A stretch of DNA of 64,000 bases from Paramacrobiotus metropolitanus (Eukaryota; Tardigrada; Eutardigrada; Parachela; Macrobiotidae). The notes under the pieces are model-generated. The model was not told the DNA's origin. It ran no database searches and saw only the letters and a list, made by a program, of their open reading frames with translations. Location: NCBI RefSeq assembly GCF_019649055.1, contig NW_026570249.1, positions 682,001-746,000 of the forward strand, in the 5' to 3' direction. Position 1 is the first letter of the stretch. The number at the start of each line of letters is the position of its first letter. Below, piece by piece: positions 49,589-61,400 of this stretch. Both the position numbers and the translations under genes were made by a program.

Positions 49589-50707
49589 ACCTGCAACGTA
49601 TACCGCCAGTTTTTCTGATTGTGAGTTAAAACGTACGAGTATATTCATGACATCACTGCGTAAACCGCCAAAAAGAAATTAATAATCAAACTATTAATTA
49701 ACAATATATCTAAACTAGAAAAAATGCACGTTGGCGTGCATTGGCAGACCGGAGCGCACCAGCGTTTCGCTTGTGCGAATGATAATAATTCTCTTTCGGA
49801 ATGATATCTGTTTTGGAATCCATATTTTGCTCATAATTTTAAGCACCACGTTTAATTGTGGACAATATTGTTGTACAAAGCGGATGGGATAAAAAGCTGG
49901 AATAAAAATGTTTTCGTTCTTATCTGACAAACCCACGTAACAGATATTACGCAGTCATAATACTATTACAGATCCTAGTAGAGCCTGTGTGCCAACAACG
50001 AAATGTTTTATCAATGAAAACAGCAGAGTTACGCTCTGAAAACTGGAGCATTGCGCAAAGGAACAAAAAGATAAATCATTTATCGACGTACAGAATTAAA
50101 TTATAGGAAGGTAAAAAGTGCATCTCTTGTACACACAATTATTATACGTATGCGTTGGTAAAGGTAATTAAATATCCACGTCGTTGGTCGGTGTTGAGCG
50201 CGTGTCAGGGACGGGACTAAACGTTGCAGTTGCTTTTAAGCTGCTCACGCCAACTGGGATCACTTCCCGTAATTAGCCGGTAGAAGATGGGAACGCAGAC
50301 AGACACCCTAGGCCCGGTTGCTCAATCATCCTCGGCAAGCCGCGTATATATGCCCGTCCATATCCATTTTATCCCGCCTTTCCATCCTGACATATACCCG
50401 GCACTGGGCACGAAACTGCAGTCTTTGTACTTAATCTTTTGACGAAAGAATAGTGACTCTTCAGATGATGCAGTGAGCAACGTCGTCTACTTACTCCTCT
50501 GCATCTCTTCCTGTCTCCACACTTCCGGCAAGATTGAACACGGCTAGGTTTGAATGAATTTTTCCTAATTTCCTTAAGGTGCACCTTTGACCTGGTCTGT
50601 GGTTTAGTCGAAGTGCACGCTTCTACAACTGATCATTTGATTTAGTAGTGAATAATTTACTATATTATATACTGCGTTGCGATCCTTATATGCTGTATGA
50701 GGATAAC
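49589..50707. other. Region upstream of peptide precursor C
   Basis: No gene supported. A CGCGTATATATGCCC sequence at 50342-50356 could be a core promoter for precursor C. That would imply a leader of about 330 bases or a leader intron. Confidence 0.3.
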
Positions 50708-51724
50708 ATGGAGTCCACGCAGCTGCAGCAGATTATCGCTGTTGTTTTTCTGGTAATATTATTTCCGTATGTGACCAAGGGATTCGCTTTGCGCTTGTTC
50801 GACCCGGAAATGGGCATTAAGCACAACAACGATGCCGTCTACGCTGCCGTGCCTCCTCCGGCAACCAGTAAGTACCCGTGACCTTTAGTGTACTGCAGCA
50901 TTGATGCAGTTACAGACAGCACCGGACAGTGTGTATAGCATTTTTTTTCATCAGCTTTTAGCCGAAGAACATATTATATGCATCTATGCCATAATTCACA
51001 GTGAACCTTGTAGTTCCGTCTTACTTTTTAGAGGGGGTTCAGTTTTATTGGCAATTAAGGTCTTGTTTTGATTAACTGTAAATTTTTAGTTGGGTTATCG
51101 CTTTCATAATAAAATAATTATCGTATGCAAATTAAGCTGTTTTTATCAAAAACTTCTACATTATCTAGTGAATTACCGTCATATATAATATTTGGGTAGT
51201 CTTCTCAAAATGAGAAAAGGTCGGATTAGAAGCAGAATCGAATAATTAAATGGTGAAAATTTCACCTAGTGAAATGTTTTATCGGTTTCTGCATATCTTG
51301 TTTTCAACTTTTTCTTACTCAATGACAGTCGTTGCAACCAATTACAGTGTAGAGCAGTTTCAAAAATTACTTCAACAAACTTTTTCAGATAACTACGAGT
51401 AAGCAGTTTACTGTATACTGTAACCAAGTAAAGTTGCTGTTAAGTGGATAGTATTGCATATATATGTACGCATGATCATACAATTAATTGTTTTTTCTAG
51501 CACGCAAGCCGTCAGTGACCACAAGACGCATTAAAATTCCCGCCAGTCTCATGAACGGCTTTATGCCGCGATTTGTGCCTCCAAATCGGCAAATGCTGGA
51601 GTGCGCCACTTATGCGGCGTGCAAGGAGAAAATCATAAATTACCTTAATAATGCCACTCTGGAGCGAAGGAAGAGCCTACAGCTGGCGCTGCTACCCATG
51701 AGTGTTAAACACCGTCGTTCCTGA
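50708..51724 (+). CDS. Secreted peptide precursor C (putative prohormone) with one C-x5-C cysteine pair
   Basis: Two exons, 50708-50867 and 51501-51724, phase-1 intron of 633 bp, 127 aa. The signal peptide core is IIAVVFLVILFPYV, then GFALRLFDPEMG, matching FALRLYP in precursor B. Exon 2 starts with basic residues (TRKPSVTTRRIK) and continues to NRQMLECATYAACKEKIINY, where the cysteines are spaced C-x5-C exactly as in precursor A (CRTYAEC). LNNATLERRKSLQ follows; A has YLDNL at the position where C has YLNN. It contains one sequon, NAT. The C-terminus is KHRRS. Cleavage at TTRR and ERRK would release a peptide of about 43 residues with a single disulfide. Function unknown; secretion and proteolytic maturation are inferences from sequence. 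Confidence 0.72.
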
Positions 51725-52552
51725 TTGGGATGATTTTCCTGCTGGCTGTGTTATTTTCTGTTCAGCTCTATCTAGGCTAGCGCGTTTCTAATAACTGTGC
51801 CGTACTTTACTCGTAATCAGCACGCACCATGTGAGCGGCTTCCATGAAGAATGTAATATTTTTAGTAAAATCATGGAAGAGCATTATTGATATTTGACCA
51901 ATAATCTATATTATTATGCAATGCTTGACGTCACATGTGTGTAAATTAACGTTGAAACGTTCATACGCTTAGATTTAAATACAAAATTTGTAACTGTACG
52001 GTAAACGTGATGTCCTGTATCAAAATAAAAAGCTTACTGCGGCAGTTTCGAGCTAATTAATTTCATAATAATCGAAAACTATGATTAAATTATAATTATT
52101 ATTTTAGTAATGCATATTTTAGTAATGCATATAATAATAATATAAACATTACGCATATATGTTAACATAAATAAATTATAATATTTTAGTACTTACCTTT
52201 ACAACTTTGGTGGTAATGAGGTTCTAGATACTTGTAATTAAGCAAAGTAGTTGCACATTACTGAATAATGAATGCGTTAGGCCTGCTCGTACACAGAAGT
52301 CGCTAGAAATACCGAGCATTAATGCACTGGCTAATACATACTGGTAACAGCAAAATCAACTTGCACGTATAACCAGACGACTAGAATAGTCATGGCTGAA
52401 GTGCAAAAAGGCGCTAAATTTCGTTTTGCTAATGATCAGCTAATCTGAAATACGTATACTATGAATTCAGCGTTGTTAAATTTCATACTTTATTTCAAAT
52501 AATAGAACGACAAAAAGACTGAAAAAGTTTCAAAATTCAAAAACAAAAAAAT
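51725..52552. other. Intergenic, AT-rich; one short direct repeat
   Basis: The unit ATTTTAGTAATGCAT occurs twice in tandem at about 52102-52131. No coding exon is supported. Confidence 0.4.
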
Positions 52553-52622
52553 GCGAAGCCCGGGAGTCGAACCCGGCTCAACTGCTTGGAAGGCAGCCAT
52601 ACTACCGATGTACTAGCTTCGC
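52553..52622 (-). tRNA. tRNA-Gly (anticodon UCC)
   Basis: The reverse strand folds as a full cloverleaf: acceptor GCGAAGC with GCTTCGC, D stem GTAC with GTAT (one G-U pair), anticodon stem GCTGC with GCAGT around loop CTTCCAA, T stem CCGGG with CCCGG around TTCGACT. Anticodon TCC reads GGA. It has no intron and no encoded CCA. A run of T follows the 3' end on the coding strand, as for RNA polymerase III termination. Confidence 0.96.
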
Positions 52623-53052
52623 TTCTGGTTGAAATGAATGAAAATGTTTTCTTTAAGTTTTGCGAAAAGTGGCGGCGTGAGACGATGGCATTTTAATCGG
52701 GATTATATCCCCATCGCCGTGGCTAACCATTGGGGCATCCGTTGATTCCCCCTTCATAGACTGCATACTGAACATTTTTGTCTGCATTCGCAGCGGACTC
52801 CGACCGAGGTAAACAACCCGTGCAGCTGTCTTATCGAGGTTCCATATCAGTTTTCCTTTCTTGATGATTGTTGTTCTGGGGGCTGTATTACAGATAGTTC
52901 TCATAACCGTTTTGAAAGAGCCTTGTCATTTCTCTCAATTACGACATTGTTCTGGAAATTGTGATTTGTTTGAGTTATCTGCGCTGCCGTGAGTAGCTGC
53001 ATGCCAGCTGGAGAAACATTTGCCCAGTGTCCAATTATCCCATTGTAGCAAT
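52623..53052. other. Intergenic region between tRNA-Gly and progranulin
   Basis: It contains an 83-codon open frame on the minus strand (52904-52653) without a recognisable domain. It probably includes the leader and promoter of the granulin gene. Confidence 0.3.
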
Positions 53053-55801
53053 ATGCTGCTCATTGTGACTTTCATCTTTACTGTTTTCCTCACGGAGGCT
53101 GTTGTGTTGCCTTCTCAGGAAGGTATTCCTTGGAAAGCCATAAAAGAGGTAGGTTCGTAAATTCGTTACAGCGTTTGTAACTAATTGTGTTCGTTTGTCG
53201 GTAATTGTGTTCGTCACTAACAGGTCAGTATTGCATTATGGACTAATGGACTATGGGCCCAACTGCCCAAGGCATACTAGTATATTAATTCAGTCAAAGT
53301 ATAGTTGTTGTTTTCGCACCGTTGCGGAGTATTCCTGAAATCTCCGTACTGATGGTGCGCGTGAGGAAACGCCAAGGTGCAGCAGCGGGGATGTGGGTGT
53401 GACATTTGTCTTAATTCTCTTTGCAGAGAAAATTCCACCAGGCGATAGTCTGTCCTGGAGGATCGGAATGTCCGGAATTTGCAACTTGTTGCATGGTGGG
53501 TGGCAGAAATTATGCGATAACTGATCAAGAATTCTCGAAGAACGTGCTAATAACAAGATATTACGGAGTACTTACTTATCGTTTCTCAGTACAATAATTT
53601 TAAAAATACAAAACAGTAAATTCAAAAAATTCGAAGGTTATAATTTTAGTTAATCTGTTAGAAATTCACCGTTGAATTACTTTTCTGCTGGGTTGGAATT
53701 TATTTGAAGAATACATCATGATGCGAGTTGAGCCGTTGCGTTTCGTAATTTTTTCATATTTTAGGATTAATCAATAATTGCACAGCTGACTGCATTTACG
53801 ATGAAGGGCTTTAATCATTAAACGCAGCATTAAACCGATCAAACGTAGCGTTCTGATGTTGTACTCTGTAGTTGTTGTTTTATTTCGAAATATAAAGAAC
53901 GGTTAATGTTATCAATAAACTATTTTTTGTACTAAATTTTGTATTACAGTCTGTCGTATAACTATATTAAATCCAAAAGCATAAATTGGAAGATGGGGCT
54001 GACAACGGTGTATACGTTTTGCGTTGATCTACTGTAGATGAAATCGGGACAGTGGGGATGCTGTCCCTTCCCGGAGGCCGTGTGCTGCACGGACCTCGTA
54101 CACTGCTGTCCGAAGAACAGCAAATGTGATCTGACCCAACAGCGCTGCTCCAGTGAACAGTACACCAACGAGTATGTCCTCTTCGTGCCCATGATGGAGA
54201 AGTTCTTGTGGAACACCACCGCCAGCGCCGTGGATAGTGTACAGTGTCAGGATCACCAGAGCGAGTGTCCCGACGGTAGCACGTGCTGTCAGATGGCCAG
54301 CGGCGAGTGGGGATGTTGTCCGTTTGAAGCGGCCATCTGCTGCTCGTAAGTTCGGTGAAAATGTTTCGATAGCATACCTTGGGCAGTACAAAACAAAACA
54401 AAATATGATAGGCTCGGTGAAGTATTGTGTGATTAAGGTGTGGTGGGTGTACATTTGTTTTTGCATTTATTGCTGTAATTAAAAATTGTTATATTTGTTT
54501 GTTTCTTCGTAAACGATATGTTTGCATTACGGTTACAAAAACGTCATATTTTTAACGAAAAAATATTCGAAATTGTCCGTTTAACGAATTTACTGGTGAT
54601 ATACATGAATAATGCCCAGAAACTCGCTAACTAAGGTATAGCATTACGTTCAACATTTACTGGTAATAATTTACCGGTGATACTGTTAATTGGAAAATTT
54701 CTATATAGATATTTACGGAACTGCACAGTTAAATTTTAAGTGAAATACTTAATTTATTCTCGAATCATACATAATATTTGCATTTGCATGTTTCAGTTGC
54801 ATGGTAGTGGCACCTTGGTAGTGGTACAATGTATGAATGGAATAGTGAAGTCTCTAAAGCTAATTTTGTGTGTTCATTTTTGATTTTGCTTTGGATGGTA
54901 TTTTACATTTCCCTATTTTTATTTTCTTGTGACGGTGCTTTTCGTGAATTTATTACATTAAGTTTTGGTATTCCAGGGATAAACTACACTGCTGTCCGAA
55001 AGATACTGTGTGTGATCTGGAAAAGCAACGTTGTCAGAAATCAGTGAATAATGGGTTCTTTACCCGATTGCACTGGAGGGAGCCAGTCAAGCACTCAAGG
55101 TTGGCCATTAAACCCTACCGGAACGTGACCGAAAATGAATGTCCTGATCACCATCCCTGTCCCGACACGACCACCTGCTGTCAACTCAAATCCGGGAAGT
55201 ACGGATGCTGCGCCTTTGCCAAGGTAAAGTTAGAATATTTTAAAGGGATTTATGTAGTTGAATTGTTGCTTATTGTAGGCGGTGATTTAATTGTAATGTT
55301 TTTTCATTGTTTAAATTATGCATTATTTAAAAACTGTCTATTAACCCAGGCTTGCCGCTGCGGGGAGCGGCTTTCGCTGCATGACTCGGTTTGAAATTAC
55401 GTAGTTCAACCTGCAGGATATGATTTTGATATTTTTGCATGTGCTTAATTAATTTTTAAGTGTAGTAAATATCGCATATGAAGCTTATACATGCAATGTC
55501 TGTACGTACCTAATGGTAAGCATCAACATTCAGTAGTGAGCGCTTAACGTTCAGAGTACATAGTGTTGAAATTCATAGTAATGTTCTGTAATAATGTAAC
55601 ATGATTTATGAAATACAGAACTACGTAATATTCGCCATTATTTTAATGATCCTAAACTGCTGTGATAAGTTTTATACTATTGCCTACAGTGTAAGTACAT
55701 ACAAATTTATTAATTTGTTTCAGGCTGATTGCTGTTCTGATGGCCTACACTGCTGTCCTCAAGGATCAAAGTGCGATGTTGCTGGGCAGAAATGTGTCTA
55801 A
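53053..55801 (+). CDS. GRN: Progranulin-like secreted growth factor precursor with three granulin domains
   Basis: Secreted Cys-rich protein of the granulin/epithelin family, 265 aa. Exons are 53053-53148, 53427-53495, 54038-54345, 54977-55223 and 55724-55801, with consistent phases. The signal peptide is MLLIVTFIFTVFLTEAVVLP. Domain 1 (about residues 39-90) runs VCPGGSECPEFATCC, then GQWGCCPFPEAVCC and HCCPKNSKC. Domain 2 starts CQDHQSECPDGSTCC and repeats GEWGCCPFEAAICC and HCCPKDTVC. Domain 3 starts CPDHHPCPDTTTCC, then KYGCCAFAKADCC, HCCPQGSKC, and stops shortly after the last cysteine. The typical paired-cysteine ladder (CC x4 per domain) is kept in all three. Vertebrate progranulins have seven and a half domains, so this is a short form. 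Introns cut inside domains rather than between them. Linkers carry the sequons NTT and NVT. Confidence 0.95.
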
Positions 55802-56805
55802 TTCCTTCCACGGCTGAAACGTTGCTCCGACCATTTCGTTTTTTATCCCATTTTCTGGTACATTGAAACTGGAGCTTTTGTTTGGCATGTTTTGAAATGG
55901 TTGAAATGTTTTGAAATGGCCATGGTTGAAACTTGTTGTTGGTTGGTCCATGCTTTTGTATAAAGAAAGCTTTGTTTCACCGTTCAGTGTTTGTACCTTT
56001 TTGACTTTTTCGTCCTGGTTGTTACGTTTCATCGTTGCGTGCGATGAACTGTTGTTTTGTAAGATTGAATAATGACTACGATATTTTCTCAAAGATTTAT
56101 ATGCGCGAGTAATTTACACCTTTCTAAATACTTACTGAAGCTCATAGTTCTTAACATAGTTCATAGAAAATCGTAATGAAAGGTATACTTTTTTATTTCA
56201 CAAATCGTGGTAACGTCACAGATCATAAACAGTTAATCAAAGTAATGAAAATGGCTGTTTAATGTTTGGAAATGACGGTTGACAATACGTTGACCGTTCT
56301 GACAAATCGTGAACTAGCTTTTGCGGTAGTAACGTATGACGGCACAAGTGTCAAATAAACCAGCCTTCGCTGACCTCACGAGCATTCTAATATTCAACGA
56401 GTAAAATACGAAATAGTAAGTAAATACTTAGTAGTTTGTACATAAAATTGAGGATTTTGTCAAGCAGCAGCATTGTGCATGGTGTCTAATACAAATTTGT
56501 ATTAATGATGCACTGCACTCTTTTCTGGATGATTTATTCACAATGCAAACCAAAATACAGCGCCGCACTGGTCACTATATCTGTATTCTTTACTGGTTTA
56601 ATTCAACTTTTTGGTAAATGGTATTATATATCGTACGCAGTTTATACAGGCTGTACTATAAACTAATTCACGAGCAAAATTAATTTTACTACTGTACTTA
56701 TCTCCCTCTGATAAACACTACCCTAGACGTACTTGTCAAATTAGTGAGATAGCCCACGGCTGCTATCGATTCGTTTATTAGTGTATACGTTCATAGTACC
56801 GATAC
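55802..56805. other. Intergenic region between progranulin and tRNA-Ala
   Basis: Short direct repeats of TTTTGAAATGG lie at about 55890-55920. A minus-strand open frame (56092-55766) overlaps the granulin terminus and is not supported as a gene. No other feature. Confidence 0.35.
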
Positions 56806-56878
56806 GGGGATGTAGCTCAAATGGTAGAGCGCTCGCTTAGCATGCGAGAGGTACGGGGATCGATACCCCGCATCTCCA
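56806..56878 (+). tRNA. tRNA-Ala (anticodon AGC)
   Basis: Complete cloverleaf: acceptor GGGGATG with CATCTCC plus discriminator A, D stem GCTC with GAGC, anticodon stem CTCGC with GCGAG around loop TTAGCAT, T stem CGGGG with CCCCG. Anticodon AGC reads GCU (and GCC after inosine modification). No intron; followed within a few bases by TTTTTT, a polymerase III terminator. Confidence 0.97.
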
Positions 56879-58423
56879 ATTTTTTGTCTAAAACTTATTT
56901 TTTTGGCGAAATTATATTGCCTGCCATATTTATTTTATGTTGGTAAAAATGGAGCCGTAAATGTTTTCCCTTTCGGTTTTAGTTCTACGCTCTCCAGCAT
57001 CCTTTGTGCTTGTATTTAAATGATACGTATACTGTATTCGAATTGAGTCGACGGTTTACTGGTTCGGTGGTATTTTAATACACCGGAATTAAACTGTAAG
57101 ATTAGCCAATTCGATTGCAGGCAGACTTTACAAATTTTTTTCATCTTTTCTAAATTGTTAAAAAAAAGCTAACTCATATACTAAGTTTGCAGTTTACACT
57201 GTTGCAGTTAACACAAAACGAATCAAAATTTAACCATAAAATTGCGTCTTTCGTTAAACGTACAACCTTTGTAGCTTTGAACGGTCACTATGTTTCAGAG
57301 AATAGCTTTCAAATCAGATCATTCTCTTTTGCTGCATCGACACTGGCGCAAGCAGTTTCATTGTTGGTTTATTGTCGGGAGATGTTTGAATTTCAAAAAT
57401 TTTGATTATCCTTCATATGAATGGAAGTGTGCTTTCGTCTTTAAAAAATTGTAATTCCTGCTATGTAATTATTCATACCATGCCGGCCAGCAGTCCAAAC
57501 ACTGCTGCGCTCTGGTTCCATATCTGTTTGGTTTCCCGTCTATTTCAATATCAAAATTTCTTTCGATTTTCATTTTGCAAATCCCCAGAAGGCTTTAAAA
57601 ATGATGCAACAAATTACGGCTGACAAAAAGTACCGGCGGAAGCGCAGGCTAAAAGGTGCTGTAATGCACAGCATAATATTCATTCAGGCATAAATTTTAG
57701 TATTTCTGTTTTATCTGGCGCCATATTCCGCCTTAACGGGTGCTTCAGATGAAATCAAAAGAACCCGAAATCAATATACCGAACACATCAAACCGATGAA
57801 AGCGCGGGCCGCTTTTAAAAACGCTTTTACCAGCGAAACTTTGCTTGTAGCAGTGACGGCGGCACAGTATTATTCGTGCTTAATTTGATATCACTTTGCA
57901 GTACAAACTACAAAGTAAAGTATATGTATGCTCTTTTATTATATGATTTCTAGCAGTGCATTGACTTAATAATGCGGTACTACCGTACAGATACTTTCCA
58001 GCCAGCCCGCAGCAAACAAATCTTGCATGCAACACTTTTCCAGGCGTTTTGTGTTTGTACTGTGGTTAAACTTCGTTTCAGTAAGGTTACAGCTTAGTCA
58101 ATGAGAACAGGATGCGTTGTACATACGCGTGGGAACTTATCGATGTAATATCGGTGAGCAGACGTATAAAGATCACTTAATTTTGTTCAATAGTCAATGA
58201 GAGGATGGGGAACAACAATAATAAGCAGCGATCAAGTGATTATTTCAACGTCAGCAACAGCAACAATGTACCGGTATTCGCCGAACGGGATGCCAGCTGC
58301 ACATGTTCTCCGGTTACCGCATCCGAATTGCGTTATTCTGGATAATCCAGAGCAGTCAGTACTCAAAACTGGTATCTGGCGTGTGTTCCTGTTGTTGGAC
58401 GTAACGGCGCCAGTGCCGTTACA
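56879..58423. other. Intergenic region upstream of the receptor guanylate cyclase
   Basis: No supported protein gene. An upstream open frame (58197-58427) ends in a TGA that overlaps the ATG of the receptor by the ATGA pattern. If transcribed it could act as an upstream ORF, but there is no evidence of transcription. Confidence 0.35.
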
Positions 58424-61400
58424 ATGAAAAGATATTTGATAAATATTTGTTTACTAATTTTTGTATCAATTGTACTGCAAACTACAACATCCCTCCACAT
58501 CAACGTGATAACGGTCATTTTGACTAACGATGATACATTCGGTTACACCGTGGTCCAGCCGGCGTACGATGTGATCTTCGAAATGTGGAGGGATCTTTAT
58601 CCTGCATTGTCGGTTAATTTGTCAATTAAGCAGATTGATATTTCCGTGCATAATTGGTCATCGGGTGGTGAAGCGCAGTGTGAGCCGGCTAATGATCATA
58701 TTTTGCCGGTTTTCGGCAGACTGTACCAGACTGACCAGGAGCTGTTCAGTCATACGGCCGGAAATGATCTGACTGTCGTAATTTCCGGTGGTAAGTAAAG
58801 CAACAACTCCAGTAATTTCTCGTGATATTAAAAGGTGGTAAAAAGGTAGTATGCATTAATCGTTGGTATAGTTATAATGCGAGTATAATTTTTTATTTTT
58901 TAGACTGGTGTAACGATGCACACACAGCACTGGCTAACTTTGCAGCAGGCAAGTGAGAGAGCGCATTCAAAATTACGAGTACAGTGCTCTAATTTCAGTC
59001 ACCATCTATACAAATTATTGGTGTGTCGTTATTTAAATCCAACAAATCATTTTGTTAACCTTTTTAATTTTAATGCACATGCATGCTGTACGCACAACGT
59101 TGTGATGGTGCACCATAACGCAGTACGCGTTTTAATAATTTATTTACGATTAGCAGAACGAGTAACTTCGACAACCTTTTCTAGAGTAGGGTAGAAAAGT
59201 GCTTTTCTTGGCTTGCATATTTATATTTGCTTGCATATTTATATTTATAAACTACGGGCATCCTTTCGCAAGCAGTTTGCAATCCAATGTTGCACTCGTG
59301 GAAGTATTAAAGTTTTAGTACAGCCCGTATTACAGTTTGCCTTTATTAATTCGACCGTTCATTTAGTATAACTATTCACTACTTTGTACGAATACCTTGA
59401 ATTCTGCTTGCTTTTAGATCAACAATGACCGGCAAACAGAGGCAATTTAGCGTTAATGATTTTCTGGCTACGACGGGTCATTTCTGATAAATGTCAAAGT
59501 AACAATTATATAAATACTGTACTTACATATAGGCTAAACGTGGCTTTTAAATTTAGGAGGACACGAATATTATTACGATCATGTTTTAAGCACGCAGCGA
59601 AGCCAGCTAATAGGCGCACGTGCGTAGTTCTGTGTTACAATGTTAGGTGTGAGCAATTATTGGCCGAGATTATATCTATAGTACTTGCAACTTGTATTAA
59701 CTATATTTTGGCATATAAAAATTAAAGGCATTCCAACGCACTTGCAGCGTCTTTTATTGGGTCTATTAATTTGCAACACTAAAAAGGACGCATTAACCAA
59801 ACTACCTGACAATAAGTACAGCCCTGCCAAGCCAAGTAGGGGCAGTTGCAAAAAACAAATTTAAAAATATTTGTGCTCATCGGTTTGTTTTTATTTTTGC
59901 CATTTCCTAGTGTAACTTTTTATTACGGATCTGGCAACATCAAAGCTGTAACTCCTTGGTATGCCAGTAGGTAGCCAAAAAGGGATTAAGGGGAAAGGGT
60001 GGGAGTGAATTTCGGGATGCTAATAACTGCTCCCGTAAAAAATTCACAAATTGGAACTTTTACAGAGCCTTTATTGAAAACTGTTGAGGTCCCCAGAAGG
60101 TGTCTATTACGGTATGGTAGAGTCACTTTGCATAATCAGTGCTCGAGGTGACCTTACAGCAAGTTCAGTCTCCCATAGACTCGTATGTTAGAAATTACCT
60201 GCCGTAGAATGTGTTTTCCTAGAACACGGATCATTTTGAGCGAAATGTTTTTCTGTAAACGGAAGCTGGGAAGAGACCTCTAGAAAACTGTGCTATCAGT
60301 TTGCAGTTCTCAGCCTCCCATAATTTCTAAAATTTTATTGAGTTGAAGGCTAGATTTCTCATTAAGCAACACGATTTTTTCGAAAGATATGAAATTTGAA
60401 ATTTGGTTCCTGTTCCATGTGTCTTAGCTTTTTGCATAGAAACGCAATTATAAAAGATGCTATAGACCATGAACTTTCAGGGGAAAAAATAAGAAAAAAA
60501 TCTAGACTTCAGTGGCAGAATCTGAGGAATTTTTTTGACTGCCCCAACTTGGCTTGGCAGGGCTGTATTACAAGGAGTCATATAATAATTTCATTATTAT
60601 AATAATCTGCGTCAGTAAATCATGTACAGGCATTACGCACATACGCATTTGGCAAAAATACTGGTAGATGCTATCTGTATTGTTCAATAAAAAGCTATGA
60701 CTGCGTAAATTCTTGCATTTTTGCTGACTGCAGCTGCCGATTTCATGTTCTTTTCAACCAATCCCGCTAACGCCGACCTTTTTCATTTCGAAAAATATCC
60801 CACCATGGTGCAACTGGGCCCACTTCCGGGCGGAGCCATGGTCAGCGCACTGACAGCGGTTCTCTTCAAATACGGCTGGACGAAAAATCTGGGCTTCTGG
60901 TGCCCCAGTAACGGGATGAGTTGGCCGTTTCTCTTCTGCAATCTCTTCATGCAGTTTGGATTCTACAACCAGATCGATGTCCAACAAGTCTACAAACCTG
61001 ATTCGGAAATGAAAGAGTTCAATACGGATGTGTATCGGAAGGTACTGCAGGATTTGCGTAATCACACTCGCAGTAAGTGCCGGTCGATTACGCATACGCG
61101 GCAAAAATTACAAGGATGCTCTCCAAGCTTACTTCCGGTGATCTCTACTTTTTATTTACAGTTATCATTGTATATTTAAATCCTCCACTGCTGCGTGATT
61201 TTATGGTAACTTGACGATGCATTAATCACAAATTTGTACAATCGTATATAACATTTGCCGGCTTTTTAAGTGTTTACGCTTTGTTTTTCCCAGATTACCG
61301 CCCACGATATGAATATGACCAATGGAGATTTTGTAAGTGAAATATATAAATTATGGTGCATGAAAACGTACAATTCTTGTAACCGGGAAATGTTTTTGTT

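Noticed and set aside
55766-56092. 108-codon minus-strand frame overlapping the granulin terminus
   Set aside because: It covers a short direct repeat and the antisense of the last granulin codons; no independent support.
58197-58427. Upstream ORF overlapping the receptor cyclase start by ATGA
   Set aside because: Interesting geometry, but one such overlap is likely by chance and no leader evidence is visible.
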